Shown: in pieces, positions 63,701 to 64,000 of the stretch | Layout: each line of letters starts with the position of its first letter | Numbering within the stretch: the first letter of the stretch is position 1 | From: Opisthocomus hoazin | Taxonomy: Eukaryota; Chordata; Aves; Opisthocomiformes; Opisthocomidae | Direction of reading: 5' to 3' | Assembly (NCBI RefSeq): GCF_030867145.1 | Contig: NC_134427.1 | Coordinates: 14,965,001-15,029,000 of the forward strand | Length of the DNA: 64,000 nucleotides | Translations under genes and position numbers: made by a program | Notes under the pieces: generated by a model | Seen by the model: only the letters and a program-made list of their open reading frames with translations | The model's database searches: none | What the model was told of the DNA's origin: nothing

Positions 63701-64000
63701 ACAACAATATTTTTAGTGGGAAAAACCCTTTTAACGCAACTTTGTAAGAATGGCTGTTATTATCACACCCATAATAGCTCTTATAAAGTAGCATTTTCAT
63801 ACCTGGGGATGCTTTCCAAGAAAGGTTCCATATGTACACTTCATGTTTAAAGGAAGATTTCATCAGTTTCATTTGGAAACTGTAGTTCTTTAGTGTTCAG
63901 ACTTCTCAAGCCAAAACCCAAGAAACTAATAGGTAACAGTCTCTCAAGTCAGCAGCTAAGGAATAGGTTATACAGGAATTAATACAAGTATCAGAGAAAT
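60761..64000. other. Region upstream of IDS, no gene recognised
   Basis: After the CpG island the sequence is AT-rich with short frames on both strands (for example a cysteine-rich frame at 61742-62107, minus, and a frame at 63283-63564, minus) that lack splice or family support. Confidence 0.5.

Noticed and set aside
1-64000. tRNA, rRNA or other structured RNA genes
   Set aside because: No A-box/B-box pair with a cloverleaf and no rRNA-like stretch was seen by eye; a covariance-model scan would be needed to exclude small RNAs.

Overview
This is vertebrate genomic DNA, almost certainly avian. Most of it is non-coding, the single clear gene has vertebrate exon-intron structure, and the interspersed repeats are CR1-type LINEs, including copies with the bird-typical 3' end rich in ATTCTATGA-like octamers. 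There are no bacterial-style operons. The exact species cannot be read from the sequence.

Gene content: I can support one complete protein-coding gene with confidence, iduronate 2-sulfatase (IDS), on the minus strand from 60125 down to 51200. All nine coding exons are present with canonical splice sites and matching phases. The spliced reading frame is 1677 nt (558 residues plus stop), and all catalytic sulfatase residues that I can place are intact. Its 5' end lies in a CpG island with GC boxes (about 59660-60760). The start of a divergent plus-strand transcript there is possible but unproven.

Layout: 1-7.0 kb is intergenic DNA carrying a decayed CR1/L3-type reverse-transcriptase fossil (2.5-3.3 kb) and a short CR1 3' piece (3.8 kb). 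At 6.95-8.2 kb lies a GC-rich orphan CpG island with many GC boxes and a strong CTCF-like motif, followed by a minisatellite of about 25 bp units. At 8.2-16.3 kb the sequence is intergenic. At 16.3-17.04 kb there is a second orphan CpG island containing a 20-G run, a second CTCF-like motif in the opposite orientation, and a minus-strand CR1 that has stayed CpG-rich. From 17 to 51 kb the sequence is a long AT-rich desert with several CR1 pieces (33.4, 35.4 and 36.9 kb), older amniote repeat relics, an AT-rich duplication at 21.65-21.78 kb, and two exon-like open frames of unknown identity (38.34-38.60 kb, which has an acceptor site and an AATAAA signal, and 42.76-42.92 kb). IDS fills 51.2-60.1 kb. 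The last 3.2 kb, beyond the island, shows no recognisable gene.

Function: IDS is a lysosomal sulfatase that removes 2-O-sulfate from iduronate in dermatan and heparan sulfate. No other gene here can be tied to that pathway. I looked for AFF2, the neighbour of IDS in mammals, and saw no convincing exon of it. I found no new defence system, mobile operon or comparable novelty. The most open questions are the two orphan CpG islands and the unidentified terminal exon at 38.34 kb.
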